Positions 1 through 6,220 of a DNA stretch of 6,561 nt are shown here, one piece after another. Location: assembly GCA_016283985.1 (NCBI GenBank), contig JAEENZ010000171.1:1-6561 (forward strand), given 5' to 3'. The position numbers and the translations under genes were made by a program. Each line of letters opens with the position of its first letter. Position 1 is the first letter of the stretch. A model generated the notes under the pieces. That model searched no databases. It had not been told where the DNA came from and saw only the letters and a program-made list of their open reading frames with translations. The stretch comes from Bacteroidales bacterium (GTDB lineage: Bacteria > Bacteroidota > Bacteroidia > Bacteroidales > UBA932).

Positions 1-1
1 G

Positions 2-814
2 TTCAACAACATCTACGTGAACGATGAGAAGATCTATGAGGAAACCAGAAAGTACATCTCCCTCATTTCCCCCGAGCAGGAGAAGATAGTCAAACTCTAC
101 GACGGCAAGGAGCCCATCTTCGACCATTTCGAAGTGACGCGCCAGATAAAGAGCTCCTTCGGAAAGGTCGTGCCTATGAAACAGGGCGCATATCTCGTGA
201 TAGAGACGACCGAGGCGCTGAATGTCGTGGACGTAAACAGCGGCATACGGGCCAAGACCTCCGACCAGGAGGAGAACACCTTCGAGGTGAACAAGCTCGC
301 CGCAGAAGAGATTGCACGCCAGCTGAGGCTGCGCGACATGGGTGGTATAGTTATCGTCGACTTCATCGACATGGAGTCCCAGGAGCACCGGAACGAGCTG
401 TTCAAGTACATGACCGACCTGATGAGCCACGACCGTGCAAAGCACAACGTGCTGCCTCTGACCAAGTTCGGCCTCATGCAGATCACTCGCCAGCGCATCC
501 GTCCCGTCACGGAAATCAACGTGCTGGAGAAATGCCCCCTCTGCCACGGCACGGGCAAAATCGCTTCCACCGTCATCATCGACGAACAGGTGGAGCGCCG
601 CCTCGCCTACTACGTGCAGGAGAAGGGCATCCGGAATCTGACGCTGCGCACCAGCCCCATCCTTGGAGCCTACCTTTCGAGAGGCTCCTTCGGCTCCTCC
701 TACGTTGCCAAATGGCGCCGCAAGTACCGTTGCAAGCTCAAGCTGGTGGAATCCACCGCGAACAGCATCCTGCAGTATGAATTTCTGAACGCTAAAGAAG
801 AGGTCCTCGATTGA
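2..814 (+). CDS. rng: Ribonuclease E/G family protein (RNase G-like), 3' part; 5' end outside the window
   Basis: This is the C-terminal 270 residues of an endoribonuclease that cleaves single-stranded RNA in rRNA processing and mRNA decay. The reading frame is open from the first bases, so the gene starts upstream; the GTG at 17 is internal. Visible landmarks, numbered from the first residue in the window: the EALNVVDVNSG segment with D77 and the GGIVIVDFIDME segment with D120, matching the two metal-binding catalytic aspartates of the family (D303 and D346 in E. coli RNase E), and the CPLCHGTG motif with C178 and C181, the Zn-link cysteine pair used in dimerisation. The protein ends about 90 residues after the Zn-link with no long disordered tail, so it is RNase G-like rather than a full E. 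coli-type RNase E scaffold. The N-terminal S1 domain is not in view. The next gene is separated from it by a terminator and has its own promoter. Confidence 0.93.
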   Translation, partial: FNNIYVNDEKIYEETRKYISLISPEQEKIVKLYDGKEPIFDHFEVTRQIKSSFGKVVPMKQGAYLVIETTEALNVVDVNSGIRAKTSDQEENTFEVNKLAAEEIARQLRLRDMGGIVIVDFIDMESQEHRNELFKYMTDLMSHDRAKHNVLPLTKFGLMQITRQRIRPVTEINVLEKCPLCHGTGKIASTVIIDEQVERRLAYYVQEKGIRNLTLRTSPILGAYLSRGSFGSSYVAKWRRKYRCKLKLVESTANSILQYEFLNAKEEVLD

Positions 815-830
815 CGGGGACCTTTTTTTT
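801..830 (+). terminator. Intrinsic terminator of the RNase G gene, overlapping its stop codon
   Basis: AGGTCCTC (801-808) pairs with GGGGACCT (816-823), 8 bp with one G-U pair. The 7-nt loop GATTGAC contains the TGA stop (812-814). A run of eight T (823-830) follows directly. The left arm lies in the last codons of the gene. Confidence 0.85.
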
Positions 831-851
831 GTAAGGGAACTAATCAGGGCC

Positions 852-956
852 GTGGGGCCAAGCGCCTAATTATCAAAGCATTAGGCGTTTTGCCTTCCTG
901 CGAACAAGGGAAGGCAAAACGAGCAAACCTTTAGTAGTTAAAGGGTTAGCTCCACG
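852..956. repeat. 105-bp palindromic element, copy A (REPIN-like)
   Basis: The element begins GTGGGGCCAA (852-861) and ends TTAGCTCCACG (946-956); these ends pair except for one G-U wobble and one C/A mismatch. Its centre is a perfect 13-bp inverted repeat, CGTTTTGCCTTCC (886-898) with GGAAGGCAAAACG (909-921). Two side hairpins can form as alternatives: CGCCTAAT (863-870) with ATTAGGCG (880-887), and AACCTTTA (926-933) with TAAAGGGTT (939-947, one bulged G). It aligns without gaps to copy B at 5991-6095, 66 of 105 identical by hand count, with the ends and core conserved. Weak extra pairing (AGG at 846-848 with CCT at 959-961) suggests slightly wider borders. No T-run follows the hairpin, so it is not a terminator. 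It sits just upstream of the PASTA gene promoter. Confidence 0.8.
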
Positions 957-972
957 CGCCTAAAGGAATCAA

Positions 973-1002
973 TTGTAATATCGACAAGATTCACTATATT
1001 TG
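973..1002 (+). promoter_or_regulatory. Bacteroidota-type promoter for the PASTA-rluD-lnt operon
   Basis: TTG (973-975), a 19-bp spacer, and TATATTTG (995-1002) match the Bacteroidota sigma-A pattern with a -33 TTG and a -7 TAnnTTTG. The start codon is only 6 nt past the -7 box, so the mRNA would be leaderless or nearly so. Confidence 0.75.
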
Positions 1003-1008
1003 TATGCT

Positions 1009-1818
1009 ATGGCAGAAAACAAAAATGCAAAGAAAAGCGGATTCTTTTCCAATTGGATTGTCCGCAACTTGATATGGGCGGTGGTATTCGTTGTTGTGCT
1101 GCTGGTCGGTTCCAACATACTCCTTTCTATAGGCACTCAGCACAATAAGGAGATTACCGTTCCGGATTTCACCAACATGACCTACGAGGAGGCGGTTTAC
1201 AATGCGCAGCGTGTGGGGCTGAAGGTGGAAATCGGTGATTCGGTGTACGTTCGCCGCATGAAGAAGGGCGCCGTGTTCTCCCAGTTCCCCAAGAGCGGGA
1301 GCAACGTCAAGAAGGGCCGAACCATCTCCCTCACGACCAATGCAAAGACCGCGAAAGAAGTGACCATGCCCCTTCTTGTGGGTTATTCCATGCGTCAGGC
1401 CAAGGCGGAACTCGCATCCCGCGGGCTCAACCTAGGCCGGCTCATTTATGTGAATGACATCGCCACCAACAACGTGCTGAAGCAGTTGCATAACAGTCGC
1501 GAGATCGCCGCGGGCACACAGATCGAGAGCGGCTCGGTAATCGACCTGATGGTCGGCCTCAGTGGAGACGATAACCGCACCTACGCCCCTGACGTGAAGG
1601 GTCTCAAGTATCTCCGTGCCATCGATGCGGTGCATGATTATTCCCTGAACGTTGGCAAGGTGAATTTCGACAAGGGTGTCAAGACCTATAGCGATTCGTT
1701 GAACGCAGTGGTCTACAAACAGGCTCCTTCCACTTCCGGAGGCCCCATGACGATGGGTGCCGCCGTGTCGCTCTGGCTGACCACCGACGAAGGCAAAATC
1801 GAAGAACTCTCCAAGTAA
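1009..1818 (+). CDS. PASTA domain-containing membrane protein
   Basis: A 269-residue protein with a short basic cytoplasmic N-terminus, one transmembrane segment (about residues 19-42) and an extracytoplasmic part of three PASTA-like repeats: about 50-111 (starts TVPDFTNMTYEEA), 118-184 (VTMPLLVGYSMRQAKAEL) and 193-259 (APDVKGLKYLRAIDAV). PASTA repeats bind peptidoglycan fragments or beta-lactams in Ser/Thr kinases and class A PBPs; here there is no kinase or penicillin-binding domain, so this is a stand-alone PASTA protein whose exact job is not shown by sequence. I chose the ATG at 1009; an in-frame TTG at 1000 lies within the -7 box. The stop (TAA 1816-1818) overlaps the next ATG, so translation is probably coupled to the pseudouridine synthase gene. 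The pairing with an RluD-like gene is common in Bacteroidota. Family call is firm, role is open. Confidence 0.9.
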   Translation: MAENKNAKKSGFFSNWIVRNLIWAVVFVVVLLVGSNILLSIGTQHNKEITVPDFTNMTYEEAVYNAQRVGLKVEIGDSVYVRRMKKGAVFSQFPKSGSNVKKGRTISLTTNAKTAKEVTMPLLVGYSMRQAKAELASRGLNLGRLIYVNDIATNNVLKQLHNSREIAAGTQIESGSVIDLMVGLSGDDNRTYAPDVKGLKYLRAIDAVHDYSLNVGKVNFDKGVKTYSDSLNAVVYKQAPSTSGGPMTMGAAVSLWLTTDEGKIEELSK

Positions 1819-2966
1819 TGGATCCCGAGACAGACTGGCTGGACCCGGAACTCGAGGCCATCCCCGATGATGAAGAACAGGGGATGTTCGAGCATTTCCG
1901 CCTGAACGTCGATGCGGGGCAGGTGCCCATTCGCATCGACAAGTTCATGTCCGCCCATCTGGAAGATACATCCCGTCACCGCATCCAGTGTGCCATCAAG
2001 GAAGGGTATGTGAAGGTCGGCGAGAAGACCGCAAAGGCGAATCTTCTGGTGCGTCCGGGGGATGTGATCCGCTTCGTAATGCCGTATCGGCGGCGTGGGG
2101 TGGATATCGTGCCGCAGGATATTCCGCTGAACATAGTATATGAAGATGATGACGTGCTGGTGGTGAACAAGCCGGCCGGCATGGTGGTGCATCCCGGCCA
2201 CGGTCATTTTGACGGCACCCTAGTCAATGCGTTGCTATTTCATCTTTCTTCTGCCTCCGTGCAGAAAGCGCCCTCCTCCGCGTCGCTTCGCGACCCGTTC
2301 CGGGAAAATGCTCCGGAGGGCGATTCTGCATCTTCGGCAGATCCGGAAAAAGCCGGCATCCTGGTTCACCGAATCGACAAGGACACTTCCGGCCTGCTGC
2401 TGGTGGCGAAGAACGATGAGGCGCAGCTGAGGCTGGCGAAGCAGTTCTTCAACCATACGACGGAAAGGTGCTACCAGGCGATAGTCTGGGGAGACATCAA
2501 GGAGGCCGAGGGTACGATAGACAAGAACATAACGCGGGATCCGAACGACCGCTTGCGTTTCCGCGTGACCGACGATCCGGATGAAGGGAAGCACGCGGTA
2601 ACACACTACAAGGTGCTGGAACGCTTCGGATTCGTCACTCTGGTGGAATGCCGGCTCGAGACCGGGCGCACCCATCAGATCCGCGTTCACATGGCTTCCA
2701 TCGGCCATCCGCTCTTCAACGACGAGCGCTACGGCGGAGCCGAGATCCGCAAGGGAACCATCTACTCGAAATACCGTCAGTTTATCCGGAACTGCTTCGA
2801 GATATGCCCGCGTCAGGCCCTCCATGCCAAGACCCTGGGCTTCGAGCATCCCGTTACGCATAAATGGCTGCAGTTCGACTCGGCCATCCCCGAAGATATG
2901 ACCGCGCTGCTCGACAAGTGGCGCAAATATGCCGGCAACATGCCGGAAGAGGAGGAAGAAGCATGA
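1818..2966 (+). CDS. rluD: RluA/RluD family 23S rRNA pseudouridine synthase
   Basis: A 382-residue enzyme that isomerises uridine to pseudouridine in RNA, probably 23S rRNA if it is a true RluD. Order of domains: an acidic N-terminal extension (1-35), an S4 RNA-binding domain (about 37-85, RIDKFMSAHLED...), then the RluA catalytic domain. The catalytic motif is VHRIDKDTSGLLLVAK with the nucleophile D187. Other family signatures are VVNKPAGMVVHPG (115-127) and ETGRTHQIRVHMASIGHPL (281-299). The tail is very acidic (EEEEEA), its codons doubling as the ribosome site of lnt. Start: ATG overlaps the stop of the PASTA gene. Oddity: residues about 148-172 form a low-complexity insert just before the catalytic motif; its DNA is strongly palindromic (see the repeat at 2249-2332). 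Removing it gives a linker of normal family length. RluC or another RluA paralogue is possible; the S4 domain fits RluC/RluD. Confidence 0.9.
   Translation: MDPETDWLDPELEAIPDDEEQGMFEHFRLNVDAGQVPIRIDKFMSAHLEDTSRHRIQCAIKEGYVKVGEKTAKANLLVRPGDVIRFVMPYRRRGVDIVPQDIPLNIVYEDDDVLVVNKPAGMVVHPGHGHFDGTLVNALLFHLSSASVQKAPSSASLRDPFRENAPEGDSASSADPEKAGILVHRIDKDTSGLLLVAKNDEAQLRLAKQFFNHTTERCYQAIVWGDIKEAEGTIDKNITRDPNDRLRFRVTDDPDEGKHAVTHYKVLERFGFVTLVECRLETGRTHQIRVHMASIGHPLFNDERYGGAEIRKGTIYSKYRQFIRNCFEICPRQALHAKTLGFEHPVTHKWLQFDSAIPEDMTALLDKWRKYAGNMPEEEEEA
2249..2332. repeat. Palindromic in-frame insertion inside the pseudouridine synthase gene
   Basis: The arms pair as 8 bp (CGCCCTCC 2269-2276 with GGAGGGCG 2315-2322) plus, past a 2/1-nt internal loop, 7 bp (TGCAGAA 2260-2266 with TTCTGCA 2324-2330). 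The apical region holds two small hairpins, each with a TTC loop: GTCGC/GCGAC (2282-2294) and CCG/CGG (2295-2303). A 9-bp near-direct repeat, TTCTGCCTC (2249-2257) and TTCTGCATC (2324-2332), lies exactly 75 nt apart, i.e. 25 codons, and encodes SAS on both sides. This fits an in-frame palindromic insertion with a target duplication. Chance pairing in G+C-rich coding DNA is the alternative. Confidence 0.5.
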
Positions 2967-4555
2967 AAAGAGTAAAACTTGCAATGTGGATATGCGTGCT
3001 GCTTTCCGCGGCGCTGATGAGTCTTCCGTGGCTGGTGCCGCACTGCGGTTTCCTGGCCCTCATAGGCCTCGTGCCACTGCTCTGTGCAGACCACATGGCC
3101 GACATCAACGAAATCCGCCGTTTCCGCATCTGGCACTACTCATTCTTCGTTCTTTGGAACGCAGCCACCACATGGTGGGTGGCCAATGCCACGGTGGGAG
3201 GAGCCATCTTCGCCATCCTCGCCAACTCGCTGCAGATGTCGCTGGTCTTCGGGCTTTTCCGCCTGGGCAAACGCCGCTTCAAGGGCATCCTTCCCTACAT
3301 CTTCCTGGCGGTAGCCTGGATAGCCTGGGAACGCTGGTATCTGCAGAGCGCGCAGATTTCCTGGCCCTGGCTGGTGCTGGGGAACGCCTTCGCGCAGAGC
3401 ACGCGCAGCATACAGTGGTATGAGTTCACGGGTAGCCTTGGCGGATCGGCCTGGGTATGGGCCTGCAACATCACCGTGTTCATGCTCCTGAAATCCTTCC
3501 TCGAGGGAGACTGGGCACATTGGAACGTTAAAGGCAGGATTGCGGCCACAGTGTGGCTGGCTGGGGTTTTCGCTTTCCCCTACGCGGCATCCGCACATCT
3601 TTTCCACCACTATCAGGAGGTCTCCGAGGGCAGCGTGCCGGTAATCATCGGCCAGCCCAACTTCGACCCCTACGAGAAGTTCACCAGCAAGAGCCAGGCG
3701 GAGCAGACAGGGGTGCTTCTGGATCTCTATGCGAAAGCCATCCCTGAAGGAGAATGGAACGGCCTGCTGCTGGCCCCCGAAACCTTTACGGGAGATGTTT
3801 TTCTGGACCGCATCCCTGAGAGCCGAACCTTCCGCAACTTCCAGGATTTCCTGCAGAAGCACCCCGGCACGAACCTCCTGTTCGGGGCGTCGACCTACCA
3901 GATATCCAACACACACAAGGCCCCTTCCATCCTGGCCCGCAAATACGGTGACGGATGGATAGAGAATCATAATTCCGCTATCATGACCGATGCCTCTGGC
4001 CGGGCTGAAGTCTTCCACAAGAGCAAACTGGTTGTTGGTACGGAACTTACGCCTTATCCTAAGATATTCGTGCCTATTGACAATAAGCTGGGAGGGGTAA
4101 TGGGCCGCTGTATAGGACAGAAGACGATCAGTTGTCTCCACTACAATGAGATTCCCATTGGCTGCGCGGTGTGTTATGAATCCGTTTACGGAGAGTATTG
4201 CACTGGATATATACGCAAAGGAGCCCGGCTGATGACCGTAATCACCAACGATGCCTGGTGGGGAGATACACCAGGCTACAAGCAGCACTTCAGCTACAGT
4301 TGCCTTCGCGCAATCGAAACCCGCCGGGACATAGCCCGTTGCGGCAACACGGGCATCTCCGCCATCATCGACCAGCGGGGAGAGGTCCTTTCCCGCACGC
4401 TCTGGTGGCAGCCTGCAGTTCTGGCCGGAACGGTGAATCTTAATTCGGAGCAGACCTTCTTCGTCCGCCACGGCGACATAGTCGGACGCATCTGCACGTT
4501 CATGTTCCTGCTGCTTGCCCTGGCGCTGCTGGTCCGCTTGGCAATCCGGAGATAA
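2963..4555 (+). CDS. lnt: Apolipoprotein N-acyltransferase
   Basis: A 530-residue inner-membrane enzyme that adds the third acyl chain to the N-terminal cysteine of lipoproteins, the last step after Lgt and LspA. The N-terminal half (about 1-210) has several hydrophobic spans, e.g. 8-40, 59-97, 110-122, 162-180 and 193-212; the periplasmic nitrilase-like (CN hydrolase) domain covers about 223-495, followed by a final membrane helix (509-527). The catalytic triad reads E273 (LLLAPETFTG), K353 (EVFHKSKLVVG) and C404 (GCAVCYESVYG), equivalent to E267, K335 and C387 of E. coli Lnt. TNDAWWGDTPG (428-438) is another conserved block. Start: the ATG at 2963 overlaps the upstream stop as ATGA and has GGAGG at 2951-2955, unusually Shine-Dalgarno-like for this phylum; the in-frame ATG at 2864 lies well inside the upstream gene. 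Length and all key residues are intact. Confidence 0.93.
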   Translation: MKRVKLAMWICVLLSAALMSLPWLVPHCGFLALIGLVPLLCADHMADINEIRRFRIWHYSFFVLWNAATTWWVANATVGGAIFAILANSLQMSLVFGLFRLGKRRFKGILPYIFLAVAWIAWERWYLQSAQISWPWLVLGNAFAQSTRSIQWYEFTGSLGGSAWVWACNITVFMLLKSFLEGDWAHWNVKGRIAATVWLAGVFAFPYAASAHLFHHYQEVSEGSVPVIIGQPNFDPYEKFTSKSQAEQTGVLLDLYAKAIPEGEWNGLLLAPETFTGDVFLDRIPESRTFRNFQDFLQKHPGTNLLFGASTYQISNTHKAPSILARKYGDGWIENHNSAIMTDASGRAEVFHKSKLVVGTELTPYPKIFVPIDNKLGGVMGRCIGQKTISCLHYNEIPIGCAVCYESVYGEYCTGYIRKGARLMTVITNDAWWGDTPGYKQHFSYSCLRAIETRRDIARCGNTGISAIIDQRGEVLSRTLWWQPAVLAGTVNLNSEQTFFVRHGDIVGRICTFMFLLLALALLVRLAIRR

Positions 4556-4568
4556 TTTGCTACCTTTG
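4538..4568 (+). promoter_or_regulatory. Bacteroidota-type promoter for fabF
   Basis: TTG (4538-4540), a 20-bp spacer, and TACCTTTG (4561-4568). The -33 element lies inside the last codons of lnt and the -7 element just after its stop. It implies a short 5'UTR of roughly 12-15 nt before the ATG at 4587, and lets fabF be expressed apart from the upstream operon. Confidence 0.7.
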
Positions 4569-4586
4569 TCGGACAAAACGTTGATA

Positions 4587-5846
4587 ATGAAAGAGCACAG
4601 AGTAGTTGTCACAGGTTTAGGAATTATCTCGCCGATAGGCAACGATGTTCCTACATTCTGGAATAATTTGAAAAACGGCGTGTGCGGAATCAAAACCATT
4701 ACGGAGTATGACACTTCGTTGCTTCCCGTGCACATCGCCGCCAAAATAAAAGATTTCGAACCCCTCAATTACGGAATGGACAAGCCGTTCATACGTAAGC
4801 AGGGTATGTTCACGCAGTACGGGGTAGCAGCCGCATATCAGGCCGTGCAGGATGCGGGCCTCAAGAGCGAAGGCGAAGATGCGAACATCGACCCGTTCCG
4901 CTTCGGCGTTTACGTAGGCTCCGGCATCGGTGGTTTCGATATCATATTCCGTGAGACACAGAAGATGATCGAGGACCCGTCCGGGCAGTGGATTTCCCCG
5001 ATGTTCATCCCTTCGATGATTTCTAATATCGCCGCAGGACACATCGCCATCAAGAACAACGCCAAGGGCCCCTGCCTCAATGTAGTTACCGCGTGTGCCA
5101 CTTCGTCCCATAATCTGGGAGAGGCCTACCGTGCGGTTAAGTTCGGCTATGCCGATGCCATCATCACCGGCGGTTGCGAATATGCCACCATTCCCTTCGG
5201 ATTGGTGGGATTCGCCAACGCCAAGGCCCTTTCCCGTGCTGAGGATCCCAAATACGCATCCCTTCCGTTCAACCTGAACCGCGGCGGATTCGTGATGGGA
5301 GACGGCGGAGCAATCCTTGTCCTGGAAAGCCTCGAGCACGCACAGGAGCGCGGCGCGAAGATATATGCTGAGGTCGTCGGCTATGGCAACACTTGCGACG
5401 CCTACCATTCCACGGCACCCCGCCCGGACGGCACCACCCAGTCACAGGCTATGAAGCTTGCGCTGGATGAGGCCGGATATACATCCGACGATGTGCTGTA
5501 CATCAACGCCCACGGCACCGGAACGCACCTGAACGATGCTTCCGAAACCCAGGCATACAAGCTCGCCCTCGGCGAGGATGCCTACAAGGCCCACATCACA
5601 TCCATCAAGAGTATGACGGGCCACATGCTGGGCGCTGCCGGTGCTGCGGAAGCCATCGCCACCGTGCTCTCGCTTAAGGAAGGCATCGTCACTCCGACTA
5701 TCAACCTGGATACTCCCGATCCTGAGTGCGACCTGGATTACACTCCCAACAAGGCGCAGAAGCATCCCTTCACCCTCGGCATTTCCGATTCCCTGGGCTT
5801 CGGCGGACACAATGCCTGCGTAGCGTTCAGGAAATTTGAAGGTTAA
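4587..5846 (+). CDS. fabF: 3-oxoacyl-[acyl-carrier-protein] synthase II (KAS II)
   Basis: A 419-residue condensing enzyme that extends acyl-ACP by decarboxylative condensation with malonyl-ACP in type II fatty-acid synthesis. The thiolase-fold halves are complete. The Cys-His-His active site is visible: C170 (VVTACATSSHNLG), H309 (INAHGTGTHLND) and H346 (SIKSMTGHMLGAAG), with the conserved K341. The N-terminus (RVVVTGLGIISPIGNDV) is typical. The gating-loop region reads SDSLGFGGHNA, where many FabF proteins have SNSFGFGGHN; GFGG is kept. I chose the ATG at 4587 because it begins the conserved N-terminus; the in-frame ATG at 4515 is inside lnt and upstream of the promoter. Neither acpP nor rnc, frequent fabF neighbours, is beside it here. 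No terminator follows directly; the first is at 5938-5970. An aryl-polyene or polyketide KS is less likely given the ordinary length and motifs. Confidence 0.93.
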   Translation: MKEHRVVVTGLGIISPIGNDVPTFWNNLKNGVCGIKTITEYDTSLLPVHIAAKIKDFEPLNYGMDKPFIRKQGMFTQYGVAAAYQAVQDAGLKSEGEDANIDPFRFGVYVGSGIGGFDIIFRETQKMIEDPSGQWISPMFIPSMISNIAAGHIAIKNNAKGPCLNVVTACATSSHNLGEAYRAVKFGYADAIITGGCEYATIPFGLVGFANAKALSRAEDPKYASLPFNLNRGGFVMGDGGAILVLESLEHAQERGAKIYAEVVGYGNTCDAYHSTAPRPDGTTQSQAMKLALDEAGYTSDDVLYINAHGTGTHLNDASETQAYKLALGEDAYKAHITSIKSMTGHMLGAAGAAEAIATVLSLKEGIVTPTINLDTPDPECDLDYTPNKAQKHPFTLGISDSLGFGGHNACVAFRKFEG

Positions 5847-5858
5847 GGGTTGAATAAC

Positions 5859-5889
5859 TTGGAATATTGAAAGTTTTATTCCATATTTG
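5859..5889 (+). promoter_or_regulatory. Possible promoter upstream of a terminator-ended short transcript
   Basis: TTG (5859-5861), a 20-bp spacer, then CATATTTG (5882-5889), one mismatch from TAnnTTTG. It would start a transcript near 5894 that ends at the terminator at 5938-5970. A-T-rich intergenic DNA can give such matches by chance. Confidence 0.4.
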
Positions 5890-5893
5890 CAAC

Positions 5894-5970
5894 AAGAAAT
5901 AGGGCGTGTTACGCTTCGGGCGGCTCGCACATAACCTCACCTCCGATGATTCGGGGGTGTTGTTTTTTTT
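5894..5970 (+). ncRNA. Candidate small RNA (about 75 nt) or structured 3'UTR of fabF
   Basis: Between the possible promoter and the terminator lies a locally G+C-rich stretch (about 5901-5930) in otherwise A-T-rich DNA. It can fold GCGT/ACGC (5904-5907 with 5911-5914) and GCG/CGC (5920-5922 with 5926-5928), or alternatively GTTA (5908-5911) with TAAC (5932-5935). There is no ORF of note on this strand. I do not recognise a known RNA family. It may simply be the 3' end of the fabF mRNA, since no other terminator lies between fabF and this one. Confidence 0.35.
5938..5970 (+). terminator. Strong intrinsic terminator
   Basis: CACCTCCGA (5938-5946) pairs with TCGGGGGTG (5951-5959), 9 bp with one G-U pair and a 4-nt loop, followed by TTG and eight T (5963-5970). 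It ends either the candidate small RNA or the fabF transcript. Confidence 0.88.
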
Positions 5971-5990
5971 ATTCTGTCAACTTGGCGTGT

Positions 5991-6095
5991 GTGGAGCTAA
6001 TCGGCTGATTATTAATAATTTAACCATTTTGCCTTCCCCAAATCGAGGGAAGGCAAAATGGTTAATAAACTGACTGATTGGCAATTAGCTCCACG
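5991..6095. repeat. 105-bp palindromic element, copy B (REPIN-like)
   Basis: GTGGAGCTAAT (5991-6001) is a perfect 11-bp inverted repeat of ATTAGCTCCAC (6084-6094). Around the same axis lies a perfect 19-bp inverted repeat, TTAACCATTTTGCCTTCCC (6020-6038) with its complement at 6047-6065, separated by an 8-nt loop. The two 18-nt stretches between outer and inner stems are mostly unpaired; the left one includes the 12-bp palindrome ATTATTAATAAT (6008-6019). Read from either end, the element starts with GTGGAGCTAA, so it behaves as two inverted half-units, as in a REPIN. It has the same length as copy A, and lies between the terminator and the RAYT gene. No T-run follows, so it is not a terminator. 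Confidence 0.85.
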
Positions 6096-6144
6096 GCCTT
6101 TTGAGCCATCCTGGAACAAGCCACTAAAAAAGCTAGAAAGTGCC

Positions 6145-6175
6145 TTGCATTTTTCCAAGATGTTTTTCAACTTTG
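6145..6175 (+). promoter_or_regulatory. Possible promoter of the RAYT gene
   Basis: TTG (6145-6147), a 20-bp spacer, then CAACTTTG (6168-6175), one mismatch from TAnnTTTG. It would give a 5'UTR of about 35-40 nt before the ATG at 6217. The area also has short inverted repeats (GCCTT 6142-6146 with AAGGC 6179-6183; TTCCA 6153-6157 with TGGAA 6176-6180). Confidence 0.4.
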
Positions 6176-6196
6176 TGGAAGGCGGGCATTAACACC

Positions 6197-6220
6197 ATGT
6201 GGCGCCGAAAAGAGATATGA
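6197..6220 (+). other. Seven-codon upstream ORF overlapping the RAYT start
   Basis: ATG at 6197 reads MWRRKEI and stops at TGA 6218-6220, overlapping the RAYT ATG at 6217 as ATGA. If translated it could couple or limit RAYT translation. It is short enough to occur by chance. Confidence 0.3.

Noticed and set aside
2864..2962. N-terminal extension of lnt starting at ATG 2864
   Set aside because: It would overlap the upstream gene by about 100 bp and adds a basic non-membrane stretch; the ATG at 2963 has the ATGA overlap and a GGAGG site.
4515..4586. N-terminal extension of fabF starting at ATG 4515
   Set aside because: It lies inside lnt and upstream of the fabF promoter; the conserved FabF N-terminus begins at 4587.
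3140..4768. A 542-codon open frame on the minus strand opposite lnt and the start of fabF
   Set aside because: It is antisense to two clearly recognised genes, shows no recognisable domain, and is explained by codon bias in G+C-rich coding DNA. The same holds for the minus-strand frames at 2235-2984 and 4617-5408.
5904..5937. Integron attC-like site (GTTA...TAAC cores)
   Set aside because: No integrase or cassette structure, and the core sequences do not match RYYYAAC/GTTRRRY on both sides.
5914..5960. Minus-strand mini-ORF (MCEPPEA) preceded by GGAGGTGA
   Set aside because: The Shine-Dalgarno-like string is just the other strand of the terminator stem, no minus-strand promoter was evident, and this phylum rarely uses such sites.
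6020..6065. The 19-bp perfect stem of copy B as a terminator
   Set aside because: There is no T-run after either arm, a real terminator lies 50 bp upstream, and the same structure recurs in copy A.
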